64,000 nucleotides of DNA from an uncultured Robinsoniella sp. (GCA_900540475.1 UQGG01000028.1:1-64000); one strand, 5' to 3'; shown: positions 34,303-44,211, counted from the first letter of the stretch. Notes: a model not told the origin generated them from the sequence alone. Numbers and translations are program-made.

Positions 34303-35537
34303 ATAAACTGATATTTCATGTAGATGTGAACAGTGCATATTTAAGCTGGGAAGCAGTATACCGTTTAGCGCATTTGGGAGCGGCACAGGATCTGAGGACA
34401 ATCCCGTCGGCAGTGGGCGGGGATGCCGCCATGCGCAGGGGAATTATTCTGGCGAAATCCATTCCGGCAAAGAAATACCGCATACAAACAGGAGAAACCA
34501 TAGCAGAAGCCCTGGTGAAATGCCCGGATCTGGTACTGGTTCCTCCTGATTTTGATTTGTACGAAAAAGCGTCAGCTGCACTGATGAATATTTTAAGGGA
34601 TTTTACCCCGGTTGTGGAGCAATACAGCATTGATGAGGCTTTTTTGGATATGACAGGTACTCAGGGATTCTGGAATGATCCCGAAGAAGCAGCCTGTTCC
34701 TTAAAGGATCGGGTATATCGGGAACTGGGATTTACGGTAAATGTGGGAATTTCCAGGAACAAGGTTTTGGCGAAGATGGCGTCTGATTTTAAAAAGCCGG
34801 ATATGGTACATACCCTTTTTCCGGAAGAGATCGCCTTAAAAATGTGGCCTCTGCCTGTGTCCGATTTATTCTTTGTGGGCAGGGCAACTACGAGAAAGTT
34901 AAGCAAGCTGGGGATACGTACAATTGGGGAACTGGCACAGACGGATCTGCAGATTCTAAGAGACCATTTAAAAAAGCATGGCGAGGTGATCTGGGCATTT
35001 GCAAATGGGATAGACGTGTCGGTTGTAGAACCGGTGCAGCCCCCGAATAAAGGCTACGGAAATTCCACAACCATACCTTTTGATGTGGTGGATGGTAGAA
35101 CAGCAAAGATGGTGTTGCTGGCACTGGCGGAAACCGTGTCGGCAAGACTGCGCAATGACGGTGTAAAAGCAGAAGTAGTGGCAGTGGGGATTAAAAATTT
35201 TGAACTGCATTACGAATCCCACCAGTGTATTCTGCCGGAAGCAACCGATATTACGCTGGAGATTTACCAGGCAGCTGCCAGGCTGTTTGACGAATTATGG
35301 GATGGGGTGCCGATACGGCATTTGGGAATTCACACTGGAAGGATACAGGAACAGGATTACATACGCCAGCTGCAGCTGTTTGATTCCATTGATTTTGAGA
35401 AGCTGGAAAAGCTGGATGCGGCGGTAGACCGCATTCGAAAAAGATATGGATTAGATGCTTTGAAACGTGCTGTATTTGTACAGACTCCCATAGATCACAT
35501 GGAAGGTGGAATTGGGAGAAAGTACAAAAACAACTGA
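34296..35537 (+). CDS. dinB: Y-family DNA polymerase (DinB/Pol IV type)
   Basis: This 413-residue translesion polymerase has the catalytic Asp near the start (FHVDVNSAYLSWEAV, D10) and the SIDEAF motif with D113 and E114. It has a helix-hairpin-helix stretch (VGRATTRKLSKLGIRTIGELA) and a C-terminal little-finger domain. The start at 34296 follows ACAGGAGG and overlaps a LexA box. It bypasses DNA lesions and is probably SOS-induced. The very C-terminus (KYKNN) lacks an obvious clamp-binding peptide, but an internal QLQLFDS (near 361-367) fits a beta-clamp motif. Confidence 0.9.
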   Translation: MFDKLIFHVDVNSAYLSWEAVYRLAHLGAAQDLRTIPSAVGGDAAMRRGIILAKSIPAKKYRIQTGETIAEALVKCPDLVLVPPDFDLYEKASAALMNILRDFTPVVEQYSIDEAFLDMTGTQGFWNDPEEAACSLKDRVYRELGFTVNVGISRNKVLAKMASDFKKPDMVHTLFPEEIALKMWPLPVSDLFFVGRATTRKLSKLGIRTIGELAQTDLQILRDHLKKHGEVIWAFANGIDVSVVEPVQPPNKGYGNSTTIPFDVVDGRTAKMVLLALAETVSARLRNDGVKAEVVAVGIKNFELHYESHQCILPEATDITLEIYQAAARLFDELWDGVPIRHLGIHTGRIQEQDYIRQLQLFDSIDFEKLEKLDAAVDRIRKRYGLDALKRAVFVQTPIDHMEGGIGRKYKNN

Positions 35538-35542
35538 ATACT

Positions 35543-35712
35543 CTCTAGAGCGTGTTTTAAAATTGCTTTCTGGCAACTGTGCGTCCCAGTTTGTGGGAGA
35601 TTTGTCCCGGATGAAGGGCGCATAGCGGGCTATGTAACCTGAATTCGGGGCAAATATGCCGCAAAGTGGGGCGTGCAGATGACAGGAATGAATTTTCAAA
35701 CACGCTCTAGAG
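35543..35712. repeat. 170-bp palindromic element with 22-bp inverted ends
   Basis: The ends CTCTAGAGCGTGTTTTAAAATT and AATTTTCAAACACGCTCTAGAG are inverted repeats with one mismatch. The interior is itself an imperfect palindrome (CCCAGTTTGTGGGAGATTTGTCCC against GGGGCAAATATGCCGCAAAGTGGGG; GGCGCATAGC against GGGCTATG). It has no reading frame. The right end contains the stop codon of the converging MFS gene, so it may also act as terminator. It is probably a non-autonomous palindromic repeat. Confidence 0.75.
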
Positions 35713-36948
35713 CTCTTTTGTGAGCTTCGCTGCCCGTCTGAAAAAGATCAATCCAAGGATGAACATAATTGCCAGGGCACCCACACCCAGATTAACTTTC
35801 CCGGTAAGCTGGCTGATGAAGCTCACCAGGATGGTGCCAAGAAAAGAAGCTCCTTTTCCGCAGATGTCCAGAATGCCAAAGTATTCACCGGATTTATCAG
35901 GCGGAATAATTTTGGCAAAGAAAGAGCGGGACAGTGCCTGCACCGTTCCCTGAAACATTCCAACACATACGGCTAAAATCCAGAATTCTAACTGGGAATC
36001 CAGCTGCATGGCGAACAGGGTGATGCCCAGATATGCTACAATACAGATGGTAATGAGGCGTGTGGTATCCTGCTTCTGTGCAATCCTTGCGAAGATCAGA
36101 ACACAGGGAAAGGCAACAATCTGCGTCAGTAAAAGCGCCAGCAGCAGTCCGGTGGTATTAAGCCCCAGAGAGGTGCCATACGCCGTAGCCATATCAATGA
36201 TGGTGTAGACACCGTCGATATAAAAGAAAAATGCCAGGAGGAACATAAAGATATGTTTTTGGCGTCTCATGTCTTTTAAGGTTTGATACAGCCGTCCAAA
36301 ACTTTCCAGGGCGGCATTACCGGTCTTCTCTACATAATAAGTCTGCCTGTAATGTTTCATCAGAGGCAGAGAGGAAGCCAGCCACCAGGCTGCAACAATA
36401 CAAAAAGCCATCGCCATTGCCTGTGTCATGGTGAGTCCCAGCTTGTCTGCCCCCAATACCAGTCCTAGGCTTGCAACAAACGGGATGCAGCTTCCGATAT
36501 AGCCCCAGGCATAACCGTGGGAAGAAACCTTATCCATTCGCTCCGGCACCGTGATATCGGTAAGCATAGAGTCATAAAAAATATTTGCAGAAGAATAACC
36601 GACTTTTGTGAGAATGAAAATTCCCAGAAACCAGATCCAGGAGTGGATGAAGCCGAGAATGATACATCCTGCGATGCCGATTCCAATGGAAAGAAGGAAG
36701 AATTTCTTCTTATAATTTTTCGTGTCAGAAATCGTTCCGGCAATGGGTCCGATGAGTGCCACTAAAATAGTGGCGACAGATGCGGCATAACCCCAGTAAG
36801 CAAGATAATTCACGGCGGATATATCAGCATTTTCTGCGAGATAATTAAAATAAATCGGGATGATTGTTGATACCAGCAGAATAAATGCGGAGTTGCCCAC
36901 ATCGTATAAGACCCATTTCTTTTCCAGGGCAGTCAGTTTAAATTTCAT
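35707..36948 (-). CDS. MFS transporter, UMF1/ATG22-like family
   Basis: This 413-residue protein has twelve predicted membrane segments, with N-terminal KKWVLYDVGNSAFILLVSTI and the loop GTISDTKNYKKKFF, features of the UMF1 (ATG22-like) branch. The substrate is unknown. Its last codon lies inside the palindromic element downstream. It is transcribed opposite to the polymerase gene. Confidence 0.85.
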   Translation of the reverse strand: MKFKLTALEKKWVLYDVGNSAFILLVSTIIPIYFNYLAENADISAVNYLAYWGYAASVATILVALIGPIAGTISDTKNYKKKFFLLSIGIGIAGCIILGFIHSWIWFLGIFILTKVGYSSANIFYDSMLTDITVPERMDKVSSHGYAWGYIGSCIPFVASLGLVLGADKLGLTMTQAMAMAFCIVAAWWLASSLPLMKHYRQTYYVEKTGNAALESFGRLYQTLKDMRRQKHIFMFLLAFFFYIDGVYTIIDMATAYGTSLGLNTTGLLLALLLTQIVAFPCVLIFARIAQKQDTTRLITICIVAYLGITLFAMQLDSQLEFWILAVCVGMFQGTVQALSRSFFAKIIPPDKSGEYFGILDICGKGASFLGTILVSFISQLTGKVNLGVGALAIMFILGLIFFRRAAKLTKEL

Positions 36949-36996
36949 AAAAATACCTCTCTGTTATGGTTAATAGGGGCAGTCTGTCAGATAGAC

Positions 36997-37044
36997 AAAA
37001 ATCTCTTTTCCCGCGGGATCATACCTGTTGGAAAAGAGATTTTT
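36997..37044 (-). terminator. Terminator of the uracil permease gene
   Basis: A perfect 14-pair stem (AAAAATCTCTTTTC with GAAAAGAGATTTTT) lies 29 bases after the permease stop on the minus strand. A/T-rich arms on both sides make it potentially bidirectional. Confidence 0.88.
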
Positions 37045-37072
37045 GGATTTCGGATATTAGGGTGAACTTGTC

Positions 37073-38395
37073 CTACGCTTCGTCTCTGTCGTTGGTCAGT
37101 TTCAGCCGGTCAAAGATATAGAATAAAAGGGACAAAAGCATACCAACGATACATGCCAGTACCATACCTTTTAACTCTACGTTGCCAAGAGTAAGTGCAG
37201 CACCTGAGAGTCCGGTGACAAAAACTACGGAAGTCAGTGTCAGGTTGCGGCTTTTGCCATAATCCACACCTGCATCTACCATAATACGGATTCCTGAAGT
37301 TCCGATCATTCCATAAAGGAGGAATGAGATACCGCCGATGACAGGACCTGGAATGGTGTTGATTAATGCCGACATCGGTCCGATGAAAGAACACAGGATG
37401 GAGAGTACGGCAGCACCGCCGATAACACGGACGGAGTATACTTTTGTCATAGCCATAACACCAATGTTTTCTCCGTAAGTTGTGGTAGGTACAGAACCGA
37501 CCAGACCGGATAACATGGTGGAAAAGTTATCTGCAAATAAAGAACGGTGCAGCCCCGGATCTTTTAACAGATCACGTCCGATAATTTTACCGGTTACAAC
37601 CTGATGCCCGATATGCTCAGAAGCAATTACCAGGATAACCGGAAGCAGTATCAGAATCGCTTCCCCATTAAAGTGTGGAAGCTGGAAATTCGGAAGGGAA
37701 ATAAAAGGTGTTGCCAGTGCTTTCTGGATGGTGCCAAAATCAATGACATTGAAAATGACGGCGGAAACATAACCGGCAATAATGGCGATGAGGATTGGAA
37801 TAACGGCAAGGAACTTTTTAAACAGAACATTTCCGAAAACGGCAACGCCTAAGGTAATTAAAAAGACTATGAGGTTATTCATTGCTACCGGAGTAACCGT
37901 CTGCTCATACAATCCGGATGCCTGATCCAGGGTATAAGATGTGGATGATAAAATTCCGGCATTGGAAGCAGCTGTTCCGGCAAGCTCCAGACCAATCAGT
38001 GCGACAACGGGACCCATGGCAGCCGGGGGCAGAACAATGTCAATCCACTTTGTCCCAAATTTGTAAATGATAAATGACAGGATACATCCGCACAGTCCTA
38101 CGATTACGAAACCGCCCAGGGCGTATGAATACCCCCATTTGGCAATTACAATGCCAGCAGGTGCAAGAAAGGCAAAGCTGGAACCCAGATATGCGGGTGC
38201 TTTCCCTTTTGTGATCAGGATAAATAGCAGCGTACCGATACCGTTGGTAAGCAATACGATTGCGGGACTGATTCCAAAGATAAATGGAACAAGTACAGAT
38301 GCGCCAAACATGGCAAACATGTGTTGAATACTCAGAGGAGCAAGCAGTTTAAATGGTACCTTGTCCTCAACTTGAATGATCTTTCTTTCGTTCAA
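37073..38395 (-). CDS. uraA: Uracil/xanthine permease (NCS2 family, UraA type)
   Basis: This 440-residue nucleobase:cation symporter has about fourteen membrane segments. Family motifs are LAPLSIQHMFAMFGASVLVPF at the N-terminus, SEHIGHQVVTGKIIGRDLL (the E/H substrate region near 245) and SVPTTTYGENIGVMAMTKVYS. It starts with TTG, with GGAGGG upstream. No pyrimidine attenuator is evident in the 150-base leader. Confidence 0.93.
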   Translation of the reverse strand: MNERKIIQVEDKVPFKLLAPLSIQHMFAMFGASVLVPFIFGISPAIVLLTNGIGTLLFILITKGKAPAYLGSSFAFLAPAGIVIAKWGYSYALGGFVIVGLCGCILSFIIYKFGTKWIDIVLPPAAMGPVVALIGLELAGTAASNAGILSSTSYTLDQASGLYEQTVTPVAMNNLIVFLITLGVAVFGNVLFKKFLAVIPILIAIIAGYVSAVIFNVIDFGTIQKALATPFISLPNFQLPHFNGEAILILLPVILVIASEHIGHQVVTGKIIGRDLLKDPGLHRSLFADNFSTMLSGLVGSVPTTTYGENIGVMAMTKVYSVRVIGGAAVLSILCSFIGPMSALINTIPGPVIGGISFLLYGMIGTSGIRIMVDAGVDYGKSRNLTLTSVVFVTGLSGAALTLGNVELKGMVLACIVGMLLSLLFYIFDRLKLTNDRDEA

Positions 38396-38554
38396 GAAAA
38401 TTCCCTCCCTGTTTTATGATTATTTTTAACTCTTTATACTATATCATACAAAAACATGACAAGAAAGAAAAAAATGTTGAAATTGATCAGAAATTGTTTA
38501 AAAAGAGCGGGAGGGAACGGATATTACGAAAATCAGCTGAAAAAGTAACTTCAA

Positions 38555-39127
38555 TTACAACTGGGGAAGTCCCAGATAGTTCAAAAGTCCCACGTAAATG
38601 CCATATGCAAACTGATACTGGTCATCCCTTAAATGCTGTGCATCACTGGTGTTGCTGATATAAGCCAGCTCTACCAGAACCGCCGGCATATTTGTGCGGC
38701 GCAGTACGTACAGACCGGGATTAATCCGGACGCCATTATCCTTTGTCCCTACCCGGCGCACAATTTCATCCAGTATATTCTGAGCCAGATAATAAGGTAC
38801 GGAGTCCGGGCGGTATACGTAGACTTCGGAGCCGTTTATGGCAGGATTGGTATTAGAGTTCACATGGATGCTGATAAAATAGTCAGCAGGCCAGCTGTTT
38901 GCCATATTTACACGTTCACGAAGACTGGTGGCATTACTGGTACCCAGAACTTCAGTGGGGGAGTTACGGGAAGTACGAACCTCAAAGCGGGGGTCGGCGG
39001 CGAGGAGATCAGCCAGATATGCCCCTACTGCATAGGTAATATCCTGCTCCCGAAGACCGTTTCCTTCTGCTCCTGCATTAAAGCCGCTGGGATTGTGTCC
39101 CTGGTCTACAAAGATACGAATTGCCAA
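38555..39127 (-). CDS. N-acetylmuramoyl-L-alanine amidase (Amidase_3)
   Basis: This protein of about 190 residues is a zinc amidase domain without signal peptide or binding repeats. It has the metal-site segments FVDQGHNPSG, AEGNGLREQDI, SIHVNSN and AVLVELAYISN with the catalytic Glu. It cleaves the amide between MurNAc and the stem peptide. The start is uncertain: TTG at 39127 matches homologues that begin AIRIF, while GTG at 39136 is in frame; neither has a strong ribosome site. Such single-domain enzymes are often sporulation or lysis related. Confidence 0.85.
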   Translation of the reverse strand: MAIRIFVDQGHNPSGFNAGAEGNGLREQDITYAVGAYLADLLAADPRFEVRTSRNSPTEVLGTSNATSLRERVNMANSWPADYFISIHVNSNTNPAINGSEVYVYRPDSVPYYLAQNILDEIVRRVGTKDNGVRINPGLYVLRRTNMPAVLVELAYISNTSDAQHLRDDQYQFAYGIYVGLLNYLGLPQL

Positions 39128-39184
39128 GAGTATCACATCTTTTCTATATTATGGTATCTGTATATTATATGATAAAGAAGAGAG

Positions 39185-39217
39185 AGCGTGCAGAAAATTA
39201 TATCTTTTCTGCACGCT
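39185..39217. repeat. Perfect hairpin upstream of the GGDEF/EAL gene
   Basis: AGCGTGCAGAAAA pairs with TTTTCTGCACGCT around a seven-base loop. It lies between the amidase start and the GGDEF/EAL start, upstream of a TATAAT (39247-39252). It could be a terminator of an upstream plus-strand transcript or an operator-like palindrome. Confidence 0.65.
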
Positions 39218-39306
39218 ATATAATTGTATTTTACCGGAATTCAAGGTATAATAAAAACATTCCAAATTAACGTAATCGACAGGAAGCGTCCGTAAATGGA
39301 GGGACA

Positions 39307-42300
39307 ATGGAGACAGAGAATAGCAAGAATGACAGGAACAAGATTCCCTGCGGCGTGTGCAGGGTGAAATGTGATAAGGTTTTTACTATAATATGGGCAA
39401 ATGACAGCTATTATAAAATGTTCGGGTATACAGGAAAAGAAGGATCAAGAGAGATTACCGGGGTTAAGCAGATTATTTATACCGGGGATTTTCAAAGATT
39501 TATCCGTATGCTTGAAAAAAAGATCGCTCAGAATACATATACGTTTGAATGTGAATACCGCTATGTCCACAAAACCGGTAAAATCATGTGGATGAGAGTA
39601 CAGTCTTCCTATGATCCCGGTGATGGCGGGACACTTACCTGTGCCATTGCGGATATCACGGACCAAAAGAATGAAGAAGCATCGCTGGTATTAAAAGAAG
39701 AAGAAAGCCGCATCGCTTTTGCTATGACAGGAAAGGTGATGGACATTTATGATATCAAAAACCGGACACTTTATATAGATAAAAAGGGATTGCAAAACTT
39801 TGCCCTTCCGGGAGTTATTCCAGATATGCCCGATGGACTTCTGGATACCGAGGTTGTAATTGAAGAAAGTAAAGAGGAAGTATTCCGTTTTTTCCAATCC
39901 ATGTCTGAGGGAATCCCCATGGGGGAGATCGTAGTCCGCTTAAAAAACAAAAAAGGCAGCCTGAACTGGTACCGAATGAAGTACCGTCTTACGTATGGTC
40001 CGGACGGAGAGACCCAGAGGGGAATTATCATATATGAAGACTATACCGTTCAACGGGAAAAAGAAGCTGCTTATGAAAAATGGCAGAAGTATAACGAGAA
40101 CCAGCTTGCGGCAGAGATTGTGTCCTTTGAATGCAACCTGAATCAGAATACGGTGGAGCAAATGGGCGGTCCCATGGCAGACGCACTTCTGCAAAGCGCA
40201 GATACCTATGATGAACTGACAGCTTTTGCTGCGGGACAGTGGGTATATGGAGATGACAGGCAGGCGTTTGAACACTTTTTTACCAGAACCAGGCTGCTGG
40301 ATAAGTATTATAAAAAAGATTGCAGCCTGAAGATGGAATGCAGAGTTTTGGATTCCCAGGGAAATCCTCTATGGACTGAGATCTGTATCTTCCTGCTTCC
40401 GGATGCCGATCAGGACGAAGTCCGGGCGATGATTCTGATACGAAATATTGACAAAGAAAAGAGAAGAAGCCTGGAGCTGGAAAACCGTTCCCAGATCGAT
40501 CCCCTGACGGGACTGCTGAACCGGGGAACGGTAATCGAAGAAGTGTCCATTCTTTTGGAACACAGCCCGTTATCCAGCAGGCACATCTTTATTATGGTGG
40601 ATATCGATTTCTTCAAATCCCTGAACGATCAGATGGGCCATCAGTTTGGAGACCAGGTTTTAAGGGAAATCTCCAATATATTAAAAACTTCCGTCCGTGT
40701 CAATGATATTGTGGGGCGTCTGGGCGGAGATGAGTTCGTAATGTGTTTAAGGGATATCCCTTTGAATACCCTGCTGGAACAGAAGCTGGGAAGTATTATC
40801 ACCCATCTGTCAAGACATTATGAAGGGGGTATCTGTGTATCCGGCAGTATGGGCGTGGCCGTTTATCCAAAGGATGGAACCAGTTTTGATGAGCTTTATA
40901 TGCGCGCCGATGCTGCGCTTTATACTGCCAAGGAGATGGGGCGTAATCAGTTTGTATTCTATCAGCAGGGAATGGAGCAGAAAAAAAGGGACCGGAGCAG
41001 GTATAAGGAAACAACGGAACCCGGGGCAGATATGGAAATTACGGATCAGCAGTCTAAAAGTACGGACAATAAAGAATATCGGACTGAGTTCAGCCTGCTG
41101 AAACAATTGGAAGAAAGAGATCTGATTAACCGTTATATAAAGTCGGTTCACCAAATATACAGCGATATTGCCGTGATGAATGTAACGAAAAATTATTACA
41201 GGCGGATGCTGGATGAGAGCGAAGCAGGGATGCAGAAATGGGAGATTGGTAATCTGGCAGAAGAATTGGATGCCATAGCTAAGAGCCGGATCTGTCCCGA
41301 AGACGAGGTGCGCTTTAAACAGTTTACCAACTGGGAGCTGGTGAGAAAAGCAATACAGGAAGGCAATGCTGTTGTTTATGGTGAATTCAGGATTGGTATG
41401 AATGGAGAAAGCTATAAATGGGAAGGATTTTCTCTGGTTCAGATGGACAGTGGCAATGAGGAGGAGGTGTATCTCTGTCTGATTCAGGACATTCATGCCA
41501 GAAAAGTCCGTGAGGAAGAAAACCGGACACTCCAGATACAGCTGCGCAGACAGATTGAAGATGAATGCTATCGCAGAATCATGGAATTATCGGGGACGAT
41601 ATTACTGGAATATGACAGGGAGAATGACAGCTACTACGCATCGCCTCCGGCAAAGCAGTTTACATTTATTAAAAATGTAGGAAGTTTCGGCAACCAGCGC
41701 TTTATCACACCGGATGATATTCATCCCAATGACTGGCAGCAGGCGAGGATGATTTCTCAAAAAGTGATGGACGGAGCCATGAATGCAGGAGCAACGGTTC
41801 GTTTGAAAAAAACAGACGGGCAGTATATGTGGTGTCATATTGTTCTGACGGTATTAAGGGCGGAAGATGGTTCCATCAACCGGTCCCTGTTTACCATAAC
41901 CGATGTGGATGAAGCCACCAGAAACCGGAGAGAGCTGGAATACCGGGCAGAATATGATGACTTAACGGGATGTTCTAATTTCAGCAGATTCAAAATAGAG
42001 GCAAGGCAGATCCTGGAGAACAGAACTGAAAAGAAATATGCACTGTGGTATTGTGATCTTCGCAATTTTAAATTGGTGAACAATGTCTACGGCTACGATT
42101 TCGGGGACCGGGTTCTGCAATACTGGGCAAAAATCAGCAGCCGTGACCAGCGTGAGGGAGAAATATTTGCCAGAGTGTCCGCAGATCATTTTGTTTCCCT
42201 ACTCTGGTATGACAGCATCGAAGAACTGGAAAAGAGGTTCCAGAAAAATGCAGGTATTCTGGCTAAATTCAAAGGACTGGCAGGGAAAAAGCTGCGTCTT

Positions 42301-43221
42301 GAAATGGTGGCAGGTATTTATCTGATCGAAAAATACGGAAAAAGCATTGGGATCGAGGACATGATAGATTGTGCCAACCTTGCACAAAAAAGTGTGAAGG
42401 TATTGGAAGGCAGCAGATATGCCGTCTATACAGAAGACATGCGCCGGCAGATACTGTCGGAAAAAGAAATGGAATCAGCTATGTACAAAGCATTGGAGAA
42501 CCGGGAGTTCTGTGCTTATTTTCAGCCGATTGCTGAGATACAGGATGGAATACGGATAACCGGGGCAGAGACTCTGGCAAGATGGATACGTCCGGGCTAT
42601 GGCGTGGTTCCGCCTAACAGGTTTATCCCGTTATTCGAAAAGAACGGGTTTATCATTGATCTGGACAGTTATATGTTCGAAGAGGCATGCCGTTTCTTAC
42701 GAAAGTGGCTGGATGAAGGCCGGGAACCCATCAAAATATCGGTGAATGTCTCCAGGATCAGTGTATTTCAACGGGATTTTTCCAAACATTATATTCGGCT
42801 TAAGGAAAAGTATAATATACCTAATGGCCTGCTGGAACTGGAGTGTACGGAATCTGTGCTGGTAGAGAATGCAGAATTGCTGGAAATGGTTATGCGTACC
42901 ATGCGGGTAAGCGGATTTTTCTTCTCCATGGATGATTTTGGTTCGGGATATTCTTCCCTGAACCTGTTAAAAGATATTACGGTGGACATCTTAAAGCTGG
43001 ATATGATGTTTTTCCGCAATGAAAATCTCAAGGAACCCAGACATCAGACCATAATATCCAGTATTATCTCTATGGCGAAGGCATTGAATATGAAGGTTGT
43101 GGCGGAAGGTGTGGAAACAGAAGAACAATTGCAGCTGCTGCGTAAATTCGGATGTGACTATATCCAGGGATATCTCATCAGCAGACCTATACCGGAACAA
43201 GAATTTGAAAATCAGTTTTAA
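39307..43221 (+). CDS. Large PAS-GGDEF-(PAS)-GGDEF-EAL cyclic-di-GMP protein
   Basis: This 1304-residue cytoplasmic protein has PAS-like modules at roughly 25-120 and 230-380. A canonical diguanylate cyclase domain follows, with DPLTGLLNRGTVIEE and intact GGDEF at 473-477. Further PAS-like modules (about 600-720 and 745-865) come next, then a second GGDEF fold with the motif degenerated to SADHF (958-962). The EAL domain (about 1055-1300) has ETL at 1088-1090, LECTES, MDDFGSGYSSL and EGVETEEQL. It has no membrane segment. It probably both makes and degrades cyclic-di-GMP under control of the PAS sensors, with the second GGDEF likely regulatory. Confidence 0.9.
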   Translation: METENSKNDRNKIPCGVCRVKCDKVFTIIWANDSYYKMFGYTGKEGSREITGVKQIIYTGDFQRFIRMLEKKIAQNTYTFECEYRYVHKTGKIMWMRVQSSYDPGDGGTLTCAIADITDQKNEEASLVLKEEESRIAFAMTGKVMDIYDIKNRTLYIDKKGLQNFALPGVIPDMPDGLLDTEVVIEESKEEVFRFFQSMSEGIPMGEIVVRLKNKKGSLNWYRMKYRLTYGPDGETQRGIIIYEDYTVQREKEAAYEKWQKYNENQLAAEIVSFECNLNQNTVEQMGGPMADALLQSADTYDELTAFAAGQWVYGDDRQAFEHFFTRTRLLDKYYKKDCSLKMECRVLDSQGNPLWTEICIFLLPDADQDEVRAMILIRNIDKEKRRSLELENRSQIDPLTGLLNRGTVIEEVSILLEHSPLSSRHIFIMVDIDFFKSLNDQMGHQFGDQVLREISNILKTSVRVNDIVGRLGGDEFVMCLRDIPLNTLLEQKLGSIITHLSRHYEGGICVSGSMGVAVYPKDGTSFDELYMRADAALYTAKEMGRNQFVFYQQGMEQKKRDRSRYKETTEPGADMEITDQQSKSTDNKEYRTEFSLLKQLEERDLINRYIKSVHQIYSDIAVMNVTKNYYRRMLDESEAGMQKWEIGNLAEELDAIAKSRICPEDEVRFKQFTNWELVRKAIQEGNAVVYGEFRIGMNGESYKWEGFSLVQMDSGNEEEVYLCLIQDIHARKVREEENRTLQIQLRRQIEDECYRRIMELSGTILLEYDRENDSYYASPPAKQFTFIKNVGSFGNQRFITPDDIHPNDWQQARMISQKVMDGAMNAGATVRLKKTDGQYMWCHIVLTVLRAEDGSINRSLFTITDVDEATRNRRELEYRAEYDDLTGCSNFSRFKIEARQILENRTEKKYALWYCDLRNFKLVNNVYGYDFGDRVLQYWAKISSRDQREGEIFARVSADHFVSLLWYDSIEELEKRFQKNAGILAKFKGLAGKKLRLEMVAGIYLIEKYGKSIGIEDMIDCANLAQKSVKVLEGSRYAVYTEDMRRQILSEKEMESAMYKALENREFCAYFQPIAEIQDGIRITGAETLARWIRPGYGVVPPNRFIPLFEKNGFIIDLDSYMFEEACRFLRKWLDEGREPIKISVNVSRISVFQRDFSKHYIRLKEKYNIPNGLLELECTESVLVENAELLEMVMRTMRVSGFFFSMDDFGSGYSSLNLLKDITVDILKLDMMFFRNENLKEPRHQTIISSIISMAKALNMKVVAEGVETEEQLQLLRKFGCDYIQGYLISRPIPEQEFENQF

Positions 43222-43261
43222 ACAGGCGCTAATGCCTTTCATTTGCAGATTTCAGTAAATA

Positions 43262-43345
43262 AAAATGGGATCGCTGCAGAATCAGATATCATACCAGATG
43301 TAAAAGCTCTCTGGTTTGAACATGATTCTGCAGCGATCTCATTTT
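43262..43345. terminator. Bidirectional terminator between converging genes
   Basis: A long stem (AAAATGGGATCGCTGCAGAATCA with TGATTCTGCAGCGATCTCATTTT) encloses a smaller CCAGA/TCTGG hairpin. It lies between the GGDEF/EAL gene and the converging membrane-protein gene, whose stop codon it touches. Confidence 0.82.
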
Positions 43346-43907
43346 ACTGGGAAAAAGAACAATTTCTCAGATCCGGCTGATTTTTTTTGAATTTATTGTC
43401 CAGGAAGATTTGAAAATGTTCCGCGGTGCCGATTGTAAAATTATTCTTCCCCAGAGCCAGATACCTGCCGCCGTGTTCCAGAAAATAATAATTATGGATT
43501 AAGGTCCAGCTTTTAATGCCCGACCAGTCAACCACCGTCGTTTCTTCCGGAGCGATCTGGGTGAGGGCATTTGGGGTAATCTGAAAGGTCATCTTTTTGC
43601 CTTTAAGACAATCCTGTTTGGATTTGTGAAGATTCCTTACAAAGGATCTCTTAAAAAAGTCTCCGGCATAATAAATGAAGATAATCCCAAGAACCAATGC
43701 CACCATTCCTGCTGCACCCAGGCTCCAGCTCCGCAAACGAGGTGCCAGGCTTAAAGCCAGAACACTCACCAGCAGGAAACCAATCCCCCAGAGCTGGTAA
43801 CGTTTGACCGCCTTATAAGCAGGAGTATAATTCTCCAACAGGGTATCCAAATATAATTTTTCGAATTCATCATCATAGGATGTTTCATTCTGGAATAAAA
43901 GTTCCAA
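43344..43907 (-). CDS. YcxB-like membrane protein
   Basis: This 187-residue protein has two adjacent membrane helices (about residues 40-60 and 64-84) and a C-terminal cytoplasmic YcxB-like domain (MTFQITPNALTQIAPEETT, VDWSGIKSWTLIHNYYFLEHGG, KFKKNQPDLRN). The TTG start at 43907 is chosen because GGAGG lies eight bases upstream. The function is unknown. Confidence 0.65.
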   Translation of the reverse strand: MELLFQNETSYDDEFEKLYLDTLLENYTPAYKAVKRYQLWGIGFLLVSVLALSLAPRLRSWSLGAAGMVALVLGIIFIYYAGDFFKRSFVRNLHKSKQDCLKGKKMTFQITPNALTQIAPEETTVVDWSGIKSWTLIHNYYFLEHGGRYLALGKNNFTIGTAEHFQIFLDNKFKKNQPDLRNCSFSQ

Positions 43908-44133
43908 GTTACATACCTCCTTTTTGGCTTGTCTGAAAAATAATGCCCGTAGTACAGTTGTGAACAACCAATGAAGATGTGCTGCAGGCGTTTTTCAGAT
44001 ATGCTTTGATTGTTTATTATATACCGAAAATGTGATTATTATATGAAAAATCGGTGTTAAGAATAAATAACATTGCCAGGATTATGAGAATATTTCGTTG
44101 GTGCAGCTGTTTATATTTTCCTTTTATTACTAC

Positions 44134-44186
44134 TTTAAATTAAGGGCAGTTTCTGCTATAATAACAAAAAACAGAACAAATGTTCG
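44134..44186 (+). promoter_or_regulatory. Promoter with LexA (SOS) box
   Basis: TTTAAA and TATAAT (44157-44162) are 17 bases apart. Twelve bases after the -10 lies the palindrome GAACAAATGTTC (44174-44185), a perfect GAAC-N4-GTTC core of the Gram-positive LexA box. LexA bound there would cover the transcription start. The rest of the 300-base gap before this is AT-rich without other features. Confidence 0.7.
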
Positions 44187-44211
44187 AAAAATAATGACAG
44201 GAGGAATAATC

